Shown here one piece after another: positions 22,231 through 32,800 of a stretch of DNA of 40,869 nt. The position numbers and the translations under genes are program-made. This stretch comes from Clostridia bacterium (GTDB lineage Bacteria; Bacillota_A; Clostridia; Christensenellales; Aristaeellaceae), in contig JAFWQM010000013.1 in assembly GCA_017509065.1 (NCBI GenBank), forward strand, positions 1-40,869. The letters run 5' to 3'. Position 1 is the stretch's first letter; every line of letters starts with the position of its first letter. The notes beneath the pieces were generated by a model that was not told the origin of the DNA, made no database searches, and saw nothing but the letters and a program-made list of their open reading frames with translations.

Positions 22231-22365
22231 ATGGATGATTCCCGGGATGTGCCAATCCAAGCCCGGCGGGTTCGATTCCCGCCCCGCGCGCCATTTGATG
22301 AAATACCGGATTTTTATGCGGGCAAGAAGGGAGATCGGATGAACCTATGGCGGAATTCAGGGTAA
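22231..22365 (+). CDS. Possible small protein overlapping a tRNA-like sequence
   Basis: 44 residues from ATG 22231 (MDDSRDVPIQARRVRFPPRA, then FDEIPDFYAGKKGDRMNLWR), ending TAA 22363-22365 inside the start of the next gene. GGGGGTGA lies about 12 bases upstream, a little far. The middle codons are the tRNA-like 3' part at 22253-22293. It may be a real small head/neck protein that took in tRNA sequence, or a chance frame. Confidence 0.35.
   Translation: MDDSRDVPIQARRVRFPPRAPFDEIPDFYAGKKGDRMNLWRNSG
22253..22293 (+). other. tRNA-like 3' fragment
   Basis: T-stem GCGGG (22266-22270) / CCCGC (22278-22282) with the invariant loop TTCGATT, then seven acceptor bases CCCGCGC, one discriminator and CCA (22291-22293). 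A partner GCGCGGG for the acceptor and a D-arm are not found within normal distance upstream. So only the 3' part of a tRNA gene is present, between capsid and neck genes. Confidence 0.6.
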
Positions 22366-24074
22366 GCATCGCTGATTTCAGCATGACAAGCTCCTGGACA
22401 GGCAGCGGAGAGGCCAGCACCGCGGCGGTGGACAAGAGCCCAGACATATCGGCGATTCCGGCGGGTTCGACCGTCAGCGCGGCGAAATTGAGCTGCGGGC
22501 TGAACATCGGTCTGTGGGGCGGAACGGCCAAAATCAACGGAACGGATTTCGAGGGAAACAGCGTAAGCAATCTGGATGTAAAAAACTGCGTGAGCGCTTC
22601 GGCGTCCGGGTTTGAAATAACGATCCCGTTTAGATACAAGACCAAAAAAGAGGGCTATGTGGACGACGGCCAGCCACACAGCAGCACGCTGAACGTGAGC
22701 AGCGCGGCCGTGGTGATCGAATACACGCCGCCTTATACCGCATGTACGCCCCCCACCAGCGTGACGGCGGCGAAAACGGATGTGGCGCCGGGGGAAAAAG
22801 TGCGCGTATCCTGGTCGGGCGCGGCGGGCGGAACGAACAACGCCATCGCGTCCTATACGGTATACCGTTCAGCGGACGGAACGATATGGGACGAGCTGAA
22901 AAAAGGCGTAACCGCCGCATACCTGGATGTGACGGCCCCGGCTGAAAACGGGGCGGCGTATGAATACAAGGTAAAAACGGTGGGCCAGGTGGCAGGGTAC
23001 GACAGTGAACGATCCACCGCCTACGCAACCGTGACGTGCGTGTTTACCGCGCCCGGCGTATCCGGGGTGCAGATCGACGGTTCCGCCGAAACCGTTTACA
23101 AGCGGGCGGAGGAGGAAGCGGCCCTTCAATGGACGGGAACGGACGGGACGAACAATCCCATCGAATATTACAAAATCCAGAAAAACGGAGAGGATTTTGC
23201 GGAACTCACGGGGACGGCGTTCCCCATCGGGGCCAGCAAAACGCCCGGGCAGCACGACGTATATACCGTGATCCCCGTGGGCGAGTATTCCAGCGGAACG
23301 GGGGCGGACAGCCCAGCCCTGTACACCTACAGCGCGCCGAAAGCGCCGGACACGGTAAGCCTGGCAAAGGAAACGGCGGAACCAGGCGAAACAACGCGGC
23401 TTTCCTGGAGCGGGGCGGAGGATGGAGCGTTTTGCGCCATCACCGGATACAAGGTGTACAGTGCAAGAAATGTATCCGGGGCCTATGAGCTGATCGGCGA
23501 AACGGAAAACACATGGTTCGACGTGGCAGCCAGCGAAGCGCGGGGCTATACGCGCTATTTCAAGATCAAAGCCGCGGGCACAAGGATGGACAGCGGATTC
23601 AGCCCGGCGGCCGCGCTGAGGACGGAATGGCCCGCGCCGCCCAGGCCGGAGCCGGACATGCCGCCCCAGGCGGAGGACAGGCAGATCACCCTGGAACAGG
23701 CCCTGCACACGGTGGACGAGCTGACGCCGAACCAGATCGAGCGTGCACGGAAGATCGACTGGCTGAACCGGCTGGACGGGCGGATTTACCGGGAGATATA
23801 CTGCACTCACGAACGGCGGAACGCGGAGGAAGTGCCGGACGTATGCCCGCGATACACCCAGGCCACACACCCGGACACAGTGCTTTTGGCGCCGGAGCCA
23901 TACGGGGAAATCTACCGCTTTTATCTGGAAATGCAGATACACTTGGCCAACCAGGACTATGACCGGTATAACAACAGCGCGGCCCTGTACGCGGAGAAAT
24001 ACGGCGAGTTTGCCAGGATGTGGCACAGGACGCACAAGCCCCTGGGCAGCCGGGGGGCGATTTGGAGGTTTTGA
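22347..24074 (+). CDS. Head/neck protein with Ig/Fn3-like repeats and a connector-type C-terminus
   Basis: 575 residues; GGGAG lies 13-17 bases upstream of ATG 22347. Residues 1-130 are a beta-rich domain ending VVIEYTPPYTACTPP. Three Fn3-like units follow (VAPGEKVRVSWSGAAGGTNN with IASYTVYRSADG; ALQWTGTDGTNNPIEYYKIQ; PGETTRLSWSGAEDGAFCAI with TGYKVYSARN). The C-terminal 120 residues (ITLEQALHTVDELTPNQIER, later PYGEIYRFYLEMQIHLANQD, YNNSAALYAEKYGEFARMWH) resemble a head-tail connector domain of Clostridia phages. Thus it seems to be a connector with added Fn3 modules that could decorate the neck or bind carbohydrate. Order of domains is seen; names are by resemblance. Confidence 0.72.
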   Translation: MAEFRVSIADFSMTSSWTGSGEASTAAVDKSPDISAIPAGSTVSAAKLSCGLNIGLWGGTAKINGTDFEGNSVSNLDVKNCVSASASGFEITIPFRYKTKKEGYVDDGQPHSSTLNVSSAAVVIEYTPPYTACTPPTSVTAAKTDVAPGEKVRVSWSGAAGGTNNAIASYTVYRSADGTIWDELKKGVTAAYLDVTAPAENGAAYEYKVKTVGQVAGYDSERSTAYATVTCVFTAPGVSGVQIDGSAETVYKRAEEEAALQWTGTDGTNNPIEYYKIQKNGEDFAELTGTAFPIGASKTPGQHDVYTVIPVGEYSSGTGADSPALYTYSAPKAPDTVSLAKETAEPGETTRLSWSGAEDGAFCAITGYKVYSARNVSGAYELIGETENTWFDVAASEARGYTRYFKIKAAGTRMDSGFSPAAALRTEWPAPPRPEPDMPPQAEDRQITLEQALHTVDELTPNQIERARKIDWLNRLDGRIYREIYCTHERRNAEEVPDVCPRYTQATHPDTVLLAPEPYGEIYRFYLEMQIHLANQDYDRYNNSAALYAEKYGEFARMWHRTHKPLGSRGAIWRF

Positions 24075-24077
24075 CCC

Positions 24078-25850
24078 ATGGCGTATCCACTGCTGAACAG
24101 CATCCCAACAAGCCAGGTGTGGACGGAGCAGTTCACCGGCCTGGACAGGCGGCCCCGCACCTATGACGGGACGTTTAACGCCATGGGCAACATGACCGGG
24201 GAGCCCTGGCCCCTGATCGCCAGCCGGAAGAAGCGGGGCTTAGTGGCCGAGCTGGAAAGGCCCCTGGGGATGCTGGCCATGGAGAAGCTGGCCTGGATCG
24301 ACGGGAGCACGCTGTATTATGACGGCGCGGCTACGCCCGTCAACAGCCTATCCACGGACGCGGCCATGCTGCCCAAGCGCATGGCTGGCATGGGGGCCTA
24401 TATCCTGGTATGGCCAGACAAGATGTATTACAACACGGCAGACCCGACCGATTACGGCAGCATTGACCGGCTGTTTGCCAGCACGGGGGACGTGGAATTT
24501 ACGCTGTGCACCCTGGACGGGGTGGACTACCCGGCGGGGGATATAACCGTTTCCGACCTGCCGCCGGAAAACCCACAGGACGGGGATTTGTGGATCGACA
24601 CCAGCAGCAAGCCACACACCCTGAACCGGTACAGCGATTTGTACGGGGATTGGGTGGGCGAACCTTCGGTGTATGTGAAGATCGCGGCGGCGGGGATCGG
24701 CGCGGGACTTGCGCAGCAGGACGGCGTAAGGATCAGCGGCATTGCCTACAATGGCGCGGACGAAGCGCTGAAAGAGCAGCTGGAAGCGCTGAACACCACC
24801 ATGATCATCCAGGCGGTGGATAACGACTTTATCGTGGTGGCGGGGATCATCGATGGAAACTACACACAGACAGCGGGCACGGTGCGGGCCGACCGCAAGG
24901 CCCCGGACATGAACCTGATCGTGGAGAACAACAACCGCCTGTGGGGCTGCAAATACGGCGCTGTGGACGGAAAAACGGTGAACGAGATATACGCCAGCGC
25001 CCTGGGGGATTTCAAAAACTTTGAAAAATTCTTAGGCACGAGCCAGGACAGCTACGCCGCCAGCGTGGGCACGGCGGGGCCCTTCACCGGGGCGGCGGCC
25101 CACCGGGACACGCTGTATTTTTTCAAGGCGGGCTTCGTGCACAAGATGGAAGGCAGCGTGCCGGAATATTACCGGATCACCACCACGGCGTGCGAGGGCG
25201 TGGCCCCCGGCGCGGAAAACACCCTGACGGTGCACGGCGGCCTGATTTACTATTTGGGCATGACCGGCCCCAAGGTGTTTGAAACCCTGCCCCAGGACAT
25301 CGGGAAGCCCCTGGGGGAGGGCATGTTGTCCGGCGGGGCGGCGGGCCCCAACGGCGGGCATTGGATGCTGAGCGCGCGGGAAGCGGACGGGAGCTGGAGC
25401 CTGTACGATTTCGACGCGGAGCGCGGCAGATGGCACCGGCAGGACGGCGCACACGCTCTGGCCTTTGCAAGGCTGAACGGGGAAACCTACATGCTGACGG
25501 CGGACGGCCTGATTTGGGCGCTGAACGGCACGGCGGGAACGAAGGAACAGGAGGACGTGACCTGGTACGCGGAAACCGCGCCCATGGGCTACGAGTACCC
25601 GGAGCATAAAAGACTGAGCCGCTTTTTGCTTCGGATGGAGCTGGGGGAAAAAGCGGAGTGCGCCTTTTCCATTCAATACGACGGCGAGGGCCCGTGGGAA
25701 CCCAAGGGACATTTGGAGGGCGCGGGCAAAGTGAAGAGCTATCAGCTGCCCATTCTGCCAAGGCGGTGCGAAAGCGCGCGCCTGCGGCTGGAGGGACACG
25801 GAGATTTTAAACTGTACGGCATAGCCAGAGAGCTGGGGGTGGAGAAATGA
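24078..25850 (+). CDS. Tail stabilisation / nozzle-type protein
   Basis: 590 residues; GGAGG 11 bases before the ATG. Sequence begins NSIPTSQVWTEQFTGLDRRP and TFNAMGNMTGEPWPLIASRK, then repeated beta units such as LAWIDGSTLYYDG, GAYILVWPDKMYYN, IVENNNRLWGCKYG, HRDTLYFFKAGFVHKM, and GGLIYYLGMTGPKVFE, GETYMLTADGLIWALNG. These repeats look like a beta-propeller, as in the stabilisation proteins of short-tailed phages (P22 gp10-type role). It would close the portal and carry the fibres. The assignment is by repeat pattern and position. Confidence 0.7.
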   Translation: MAYPLLNSIPTSQVWTEQFTGLDRRPRTYDGTFNAMGNMTGEPWPLIASRKKRGLVAELERPLGMLAMEKLAWIDGSTLYYDGAATPVNSLSTDAAMLPKRMAGMGAYILVWPDKMYYNTADPTDYGSIDRLFASTGDVEFTLCTLDGVDYPAGDITVSDLPPENPQDGDLWIDTSSKPHTLNRYSDLYGDWVGEPSVYVKIAAAGIGAGLAQQDGVRISGIAYNGADEALKEQLEALNTTMIIQAVDNDFIVVAGIIDGNYTQTAGTVRADRKAPDMNLIVENNNRLWGCKYGAVDGKTVNEIYASALGDFKNFEKFLGTSQDSYAASVGTAGPFTGAAAHRDTLYFFKAGFVHKMEGSVPEYYRITTTACEGVAPGAENTLTVHGGLIYYLGMTGPKVFETLPQDIGKPLGEGMLSGGAAGPNGGHWMLSAREADGSWSLYDFDAERGRWHRQDGAHALAFARLNGETYMLTADGLIWALNGTAGTKEQEDVTWYAETAPMGYEYPEHKRLSRFLLRMELGEKAECAFSIQYDGEGPWEPKGHLEGAGKVKSYQLPILPRRCESARLRLEGHGDFKLYGIARELGVEK

Positions 25851-26782
25851 CGGAAGAAGAACTGCGCGCGGCGCAATTGAAGGAACAATACCAGCAGCAG
25901 GGAACAGGCGGCGCCAGCCTGGCCCAGGCCAGCCCCCAGGGGGAAAACGGGGCCAGCTTTGCTTATACGCCAAGCAGCGCGGTAAGCCAGGCCCAGAGCT
26001 ATTTGGCGGGGCTGAAAAAAGGGCAGGCCCAGGAATTCACCAGCCCCTACACGGAACAGATCGCGGCCCTGTACGACAAGATCATGAACCGGCAGAAGTT
26101 CAGCTATGATTCCACCAAGGACCCGCTTTTTCAGGCATACAAAAACCAGTACGTGCGCCAAGGCCAGCAGGCCGCGCAAAACGTGATCGGCCAGAGCGCG
26201 GCCTTAACAGGCGGCTACGGCAACACCTGGGCGGCAACGGCGGGAAGCCAGGCCTATCAAGATTATTTGACGCGGCTGAACGAGCTGCTGCCGGAAATGG
26301 AAGCCCGGGCCTATGAGCGCTATACCGGCGAAGGGGAACAACTGCAAAATCAGCTGAGCGTTGCCAGCGCCCTGGAAAATCAGGAATATGAACGCTTCCG
26401 CAATGCCCTGGCCGATTGGCAGGCCCAGCAAAAGAGCGGGGGCGGGGGAAAGAAAAAGGACGATAAAAAGGAAGATAAAAAAACCGGTATCTTTTCCACA
26501 ATTGCAAATAACGTCAAAGATTTTGTTGATAAATACAACAGACAACAGCAGGAAACAGCAGCCCAAAACGAAACGGCGCAAAACAATGCAGGTATTTGGG
26601 CGGGGTACAGGCCGGATGCGAGCGAGAGCCAGCAGGAAGAAATGGCCGCATTATACAACCAATTAAACAGCAATAATCAAAGCAGGACAGATAATCCAAT
26701 TGAACGAGCAAAAAATATAAACCTTGGGAGAAAGAAACAAACGCAGCAACAACAAACAAAGGATTTTTTGAAAGAATATTAA
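25847..26782 (+). CDS. Internal virion / ejection protein
   Basis: 311 residues, overlapping the previous gene by 4 bases (ATGA). Gln/Ala-rich and helical; YTPSSAVSQAQSYLAGLKKG and a Gly/Ala region with LTGGYGNTWAATAGSQAYQD, a long Lys/Asp stretch (GGGGKKKDDKKEDKKTG) and a polar C-terminus. The low-complexity, Ala/Gln-rich make-up and place before the giant protein fit small internal ejection proteins of podoviruses. No enzyme motif is seen. From about 26470 on the gene is richer in A and T. Confidence 0.68.
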   Translation: MTEEELRAAQLKEQYQQQGTGGASLAQASPQGENGASFAYTPSSAVSQAQSYLAGLKKGQAQEFTSPYTEQIAALYDKIMNRQKFSYDSTKDPLFQAYKNQYVRQGQQAAQNVIGQSAALTGGYGNTWAATAGSQAYQDYLTRLNELLPEMEARAYERYTGEGEQLQNQLSVASALENQEYERFRNALADWQAQQKSGGGGKKKDDKKEDKKTGIFSTIANNVKDFVDKYNRQQQETAAQNETAQNNAGIWAGYRPDASESQQEEMAALYNQLNSNNQSRTDNPIERAKNINLGRKKQTQQQQTKDFLKEY

Positions 26783-26813
26783 AAACAGACAACCTAAGCA
26801 GGAGGATAACAAA

Positions 26814-29800
26814 ATGAGCGAAAGATTTAAAGATAAGCTGAAAACGCTTTACAAGGACGCGCAAGCAAAGGGCCGGGGGGCCCTTTCTTTGAATGAAGGA
26901 ACAAAGGGCACGATATCACCAATGGAAAAAGCCATGCTTGCACAGTTGGAAAAGGATAAGGAGCAGCAGGCCGAAAAAAAAGAAACGCTGAATATGAATC
27001 CGTATAAAACCGTCGGCGTCAACCTGAAATTTCAGAGCATATACAGCAGACTGGAAAGCGCAAAGAAAAAATACGGCAGTAGTGCTGATATCTATGCGGA
27101 CGCCATGCGCCTGACGGACGCTTTTGGAAATACCGTAAGAGCAGCCTATAATCTTCACAAAGGATCCGACGCAAAAAACTATTTAGACATCGCCCAGCGC
27201 ACCTTGGACACCGAAATGGAAAAGACCCTGCTGGATTATAAATACCGGGGGAAGACGGCGGCGGCCATGGAAGAAGCGCTGGCAAATTTGGGCTACCAAT
27301 CCATGAAGCAGGTGGAAGCAAACAACCAGCAGAACGTGATCGCCCGGGCGGCGCAGATGGGCGCGGCGAATCTGCCAGAAGAACAGCGGCTTTTGATCGA
27401 CAACCTTTCCCGATTGGCAGAAATTGGGGAAAATGTATATGAAAACGGCGGCGCAATGAGCCTGAATTGGGACGATGCTGCTTTATGGCAGTATGCAATG
27501 AGACAGCCAGGCACGGAATGGATGGGCACGGGAAGCGCGACTTTGCAGCAATACCAAAATTGGGCAAATGAAGAAGCCCAGCGCATCAAAAACGGTTATG
27601 TTTTGGATTACGACACGGCGGACAAATACATGGAGGGCGTGCCGGGATATGTGTTTGCCCGTGAGCATCAGGGCGATTTGACCCCTTACATGACGGCGGC
27701 GGGCAATATTTCCGGGCTGATTGATAAGCTGACCGCCAAGGGCTGGGACGCACTGACCGCGCCGGAGCAGGAAGCGCTTTATCAGGCGCTGGAAAATGTG
27801 GACGTGGACGGCGCGAGCCTGGGCCGTTATCCTTTGCCGGAAATGACCAAGGAGCAGATCGCCGAAGCCATGGGCGGCCTCGACGAAGCGACGCGGGAGA
27901 GCCTGAACCAGCAGGGCGCGCAGTGGGCCGAAGCCCTGGACAACGTAAACGGCATTTTCAGCGCATACGCCCCCACGAAAGAGCAGCAGGCGCTTTTGGA
28001 TTTGTACCGGGCCACGCCGGAAGGGGCGCAAGCCTATGTTGAGGACGCAGCGGGGACGAGCGAGGAGCAAAAGGCGAAGGATAACAACTGGATGGTGGAG
28101 CGGCGGGAAAAATTTGCGAAAGTTCCAGAAATGCCAAATTATGCAAGCTATTCTGAACCAGACGAAGATTACCGGCCCAAGGATAAGTATATCGACAATG
28201 TTTATAGAGTAGTCAATGGGTATTGGATTCCTGAAACGGTGGATGAAGCGCGGGAGTATTTGATATACACTCTGATGGATGATGAAGAGAAAGGAATATT
28301 CAATGCGTTAGCATATACCGGAGAATTCAAGGAAGCAAAAGAATATCTGGAATATATCAAATATGACTTAAATGAACGGGCTAATCAAAATGTAGCAAAG
28401 TATGTTGAAAAAGATGTAAACAGCGGGACTTGGGGAGCAATAAAGCAGAGCCTGTTTTCCATACTTGCAAGCCTGACAAGGCCTGTTGGTGCGCTGGATA
28501 TATACGCTCAGGAGATGGCCCAGAAAATGGGATGGAAAACAAGCCCCATCGATTATAATAGGGGACAAACCAGCGGCATTTGGGCAGACACGGCACGGGA
28601 AACGGTACAGAAAAATGTGGATTGGGCCGTTAATATTTTGGGCCAGGACGTGGATTTGTTTGATTTCCTGTACGGCACGGCCATGAGCGGTGTTGACAGC
28701 GCGGCGGCGGGGGCAATCGGCGGCGGCGGATGGCTGGGCGGGGCCATTCTGGGCCTTGGCGCGGCGCAAAGCACCATGATGGATATTAAAGAACGGGGCG
28801 GCAATGACAGGCAGGTGATCCTTGGCGGCACGCTGGCAGGCATTTTTGAAACGCTGTTTGAAAAAGCCAGCATTGGGAAATTTTATGATGAGATGAAGCA
28901 CCTGGGCAGGCGAAGTGGAAAAGAAGCACTGAAAAATGTCCTTGCACAGGCGGGAATCAACTTTTCAGAAGAGTTTTTCACCGAGCTTGCGGATATGATC
29001 GCCGATGAAAAGATCATGGGCGAATTAAGCGAAAACCAAACCAAATATAACGAGTATATACGTCTTGGCATGAGCCCGGATGAAGCCAGGGCGCAAGTGG
29101 CAGGCGACACCGCTCAAAGGCTGCTGGAAGCCGGATTTGGTGGCGCGCTGATGGGCGGCGCTTTCGGGTTGGTTTCCAATGTGACCAGCGACGTGGCAAC
29201 CGGGAAAATGGACAAATCCACGGGCGCGGCGATCAAGCCGGACACGCAGGAGACGCTGAAAAAGATTGCGGGGACCCTAAATGGAAAGGCTAAAACGCTG
29301 GCGGACAAATACCAGCCCGGCAAGGCGACGGCGCAGCAGACGGGGGAACTGTTCCGGGAAACCATAAAGGGGCTTTCGGGAGTATACCGGGAAACGCTGG
29401 TGGAACGGGTGGCCCAGGACTTCAAAAAGGACGGCATTTCCAACGACGCGGCCTTTGCCATCGTGGAGATGATGGCGGGGCAGCAGCTGGACAGCGCGCA
29501 GGTGCAAGCCCTGGCACGGGACGGAAAGGCCATGGACGCGCTGTATAAGGCCATGGGCATGCAAAACCCCGCAGCAAAAACGGCAGCCGATGTAAAGGCA
29601 ACGGCGCGGACGCAAACGGCCAAGAACGCCGAAAACGTGCTGGACTTTGCGCCCATGCCAGGATTCGAGGAAGAAACGGAAGCGACCAGCGCCGTGGAGC
29701 AAGCGGCACAGAATGCGCTGCAAAAAACGGCGGCGCGGCAGGCGGAAGCGCAGACAGCGCAGCCTGCCAAACCGGCGGCGCAGGAAGCCAAGGCGGAGGC

Positions 29801-32800
29801 GAAAACGGCACCGGCGCAGCAGCCCCGGGCGGAGCAACAGGAAAGCGGGAAGATGCCCGAAACACTGGAAAAAGCCTTTTCTTCCATCATCAGCAAATAC
29901 CGCAACGGCAACATCCTGCGCACGGACGCGGAGGATGCGGCGGCGGAAGCCATCGACAAGCTGGCGAGGCAGACGGGCGTGAAGGCGTGGAGCTGGGACG
30001 AAAAAGCAAAAGGGGATTTCCAGCCCATGAACCGCACGGATGCGGCAGCGCGGATGCAGGAAAAATACGGCGCGGTTTTCCAGGAAATGCTGGAGGAAGC
30101 GGACCGGCAGAACCAGCGGGAGGAAGCGGAAGGCAGAATTCCCGCCGATTTAGAGGAAGCCTTTGCCGGGATCATCGAGGGCGTGCTGAACGGCGGCATG
30201 GACGAACGGGACGCCATGGACAGGGCGGCGGAAGCCATCGATGAAAAGGCAAAGAAAAAGGGCTGGAAGGTTTGGGACTGGGACAAAAATTCCCAGGCAG
30301 ATTTCCCCGCGCTCACGCGCACGCAGGAATCCGCCCAGATGCAGCAGGAATACAGCGCGGCTTTCCAAAGGATGCTGGAGGACGCGAAGAAAACGGGCAA
30401 GGTGGAGCTGGCGCCCCGGGAGAGCGTGACCGTGCCCAAGACCGAAGAAACCCAGGAAACGGCCACCGGCGAGGCTGACGCGGCCCCTGCTGCGGCAAAT
30501 GAAGAAGCGGCGGCAAAGATACAGCCCGAAGAAGAAACGCAGCAGGCGGCCCAGGAAGCCCAGGAAACGGAAGCGGAAACCGCGCAGGAAGAAAACGGCA
30601 TGGAAGCCATCGGCGAGGAAGCCGCCGCAGAGGAAAGCACCGCCACCGAAACGAAAGGCAATGATACGCTGATGGGCGGCGTGAAGGAAATCCTGAACGA
30701 TGCGGAGAGCGGCGCGGCGGAAGCGCGGATGGAGGACGGCAGCACCGTGCCCCTGGAGGAAGCGGGGCTGACCAAGGATCAGCAGCAGGTGGCGCAGGCG
30801 GCGGCGGACTTGCCCCAGGAAGCGCAGGCGGCCATGACGGGAGCGTATACGCCGGGCACAAACGCCCGGGACTACGCGCGGGGCTTCCGTTCCCTGTACA
30901 AGCAGGCGGCGGCGGGGGCAAGCCCGAACAGCATGACCAGCCTGTATGCCGATACCATGACGCAGATTCAGCGGGGCGCAGCCATCAAAGCGGGGCAAAA
31001 GGCCTATGAAAAGGAGCAGGCCCAGGCGGCAGCGGACACCCAAAAGACCCTGGAAAAATTAAAGAAAAAGGGAGCCGCTTTCCAATTCTTAGCCGACCGG
31101 AACCAGAAAGGCAGCGGCGTGTATTTCGCGCGCGTTCGCCAAGGCGTCAGCGATGCGGCGAAAGCCACCCTGATGGTGGCCGACAAACTGGCGAAACAAT
31201 ACGGCTTTCAGGTGCGGGTGTTCGATCACATGGACGCAAACGGCAGCTATGAAACGGGCAGCAACGTGATCAACGTGGCGCTTGACGCAGAAGGGAACAT
31301 GATCGGCCGCACTTTGAGCCATGAGCTGCTCCACTATGTAAAAGAATGGGGCAAGGAATCCGGCGAAAAGCTGCAAACCTACATTTTGAACGCCCTGAAA
31401 AAGGCCGATGGGTACGATTTCGACGCGAGAAAAGCGGACATCATGCGGCAGTACCGCACGGAAAACGGGCAGCAGCTAAGCGATGCCGAAGCGGAAGAAG
31501 AAATGGCCGCCGAGGGCATGCTGGATGTGATTGACACAGAAGAAAACCTGCGGGACCTGTTCAAAGAAACGCAGGACAAGGGCCTGATGGAAAAAATAAG
31601 GGACTGGCTGGCGGACGCGGCGCAGAAGATCAAACAGGCGCTGAACGATTTGGCCTGGAGCCACCCAGAAGTCCGCGCGCTGAAGGATGACGCGGATTAT
31701 TTCCAGCGCCTTTCCGATATGTTCCGGGCCGCGCTGAACCAGGCTTCGGAAAACTACCGCATGAGCCAGCGCAATCTTTATGATGCCGCCAAGGCGGACC
31801 CGGACGTGCAGGCCTACGTGGAAGCCATGGGGCAGGCTGTGACGCTGGAGGACGCGAAAGCGGAGGCGGACGCGCTGATCACCAGCATGTACATGAGGGC
31901 GGAAAAAAAGTGGATCGAGCAGCACCCGGAGGAATACGAGCAGGGCCTTGATAAATTCCGGGAGGCGCTGCGCCGGTTCACCAGCGGGCAGGATAAGAGC
32001 CTTTTCTTCGCCCTGAACGCCCAGGGCCTACACGTGCCCACCCAGGCGCTCTATCCCGTGCTGGCCTACGCCGGGCGGCAGATGGTGAGCGCGGAAACCC
32101 AGGCGGAGAAAGCCGGGGGCGGGGAGCGCAAGGAGCTGCGGGCCGGGGCCATGGACGCGGAATACATGCGGGCCGTGGAGAACGAGGACGAGGAAACGAA
32201 ACAGCGGATCGTGGACGAGGCGGCGGAAAACGCCATGCAAAATTCCAAAATCCGGGACGAAGATGGAAAACTGCTGCCCGTTTACCATGGAACGTCCGAA
32301 ACTTTCACCGAGTTTGATATGAGCAAAGGCCGCGCAAACATGGATATACAAGGCGCGTTCTTTTCTCCATGGGATGACGACGCGAGAGGCTATGGCGAGA
32401 ATGTGGGAAAATATTACCTGGATATTAAAAACCCAGCCTCTGAAAGCGTGGGCTATCAGGCGCTGCGCCGGTTCCAGGGCCAAAACGAGGCAGGGAAAAA
32501 GGCAAGGGAATACCTGATCAGCCAGGGCTATGACGGCGTAAATAACGAGGACATGGAATATATTGCTTTCTATCCCGAGCAAATCAAATCCGCCGACCCG
32601 GTGACCTACGACGACAAGGGCGAGGTGATCCCGCCCAGCGAGAGGTTCAACGAGGGGAAGGGGGATATACGGTATAGCGTAAGAGCGAATATCAATACAA
32701 GCGATAAACAAATGGAGGACAACAAAAAAATCGTTGCAAACATGAAATCAGTAAAAGATTTGCAAGGGAATGAATTTGTAAAAGGAGAGGATTTACTGGA

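Noticed and set aside
22229..22645. Minus-strand frame with GAGIEPAG
   Set aside because: This phrase is the typical false translation of a reverse-complemented tRNA T-arm; it was instead used to spot the tRNA fragment.
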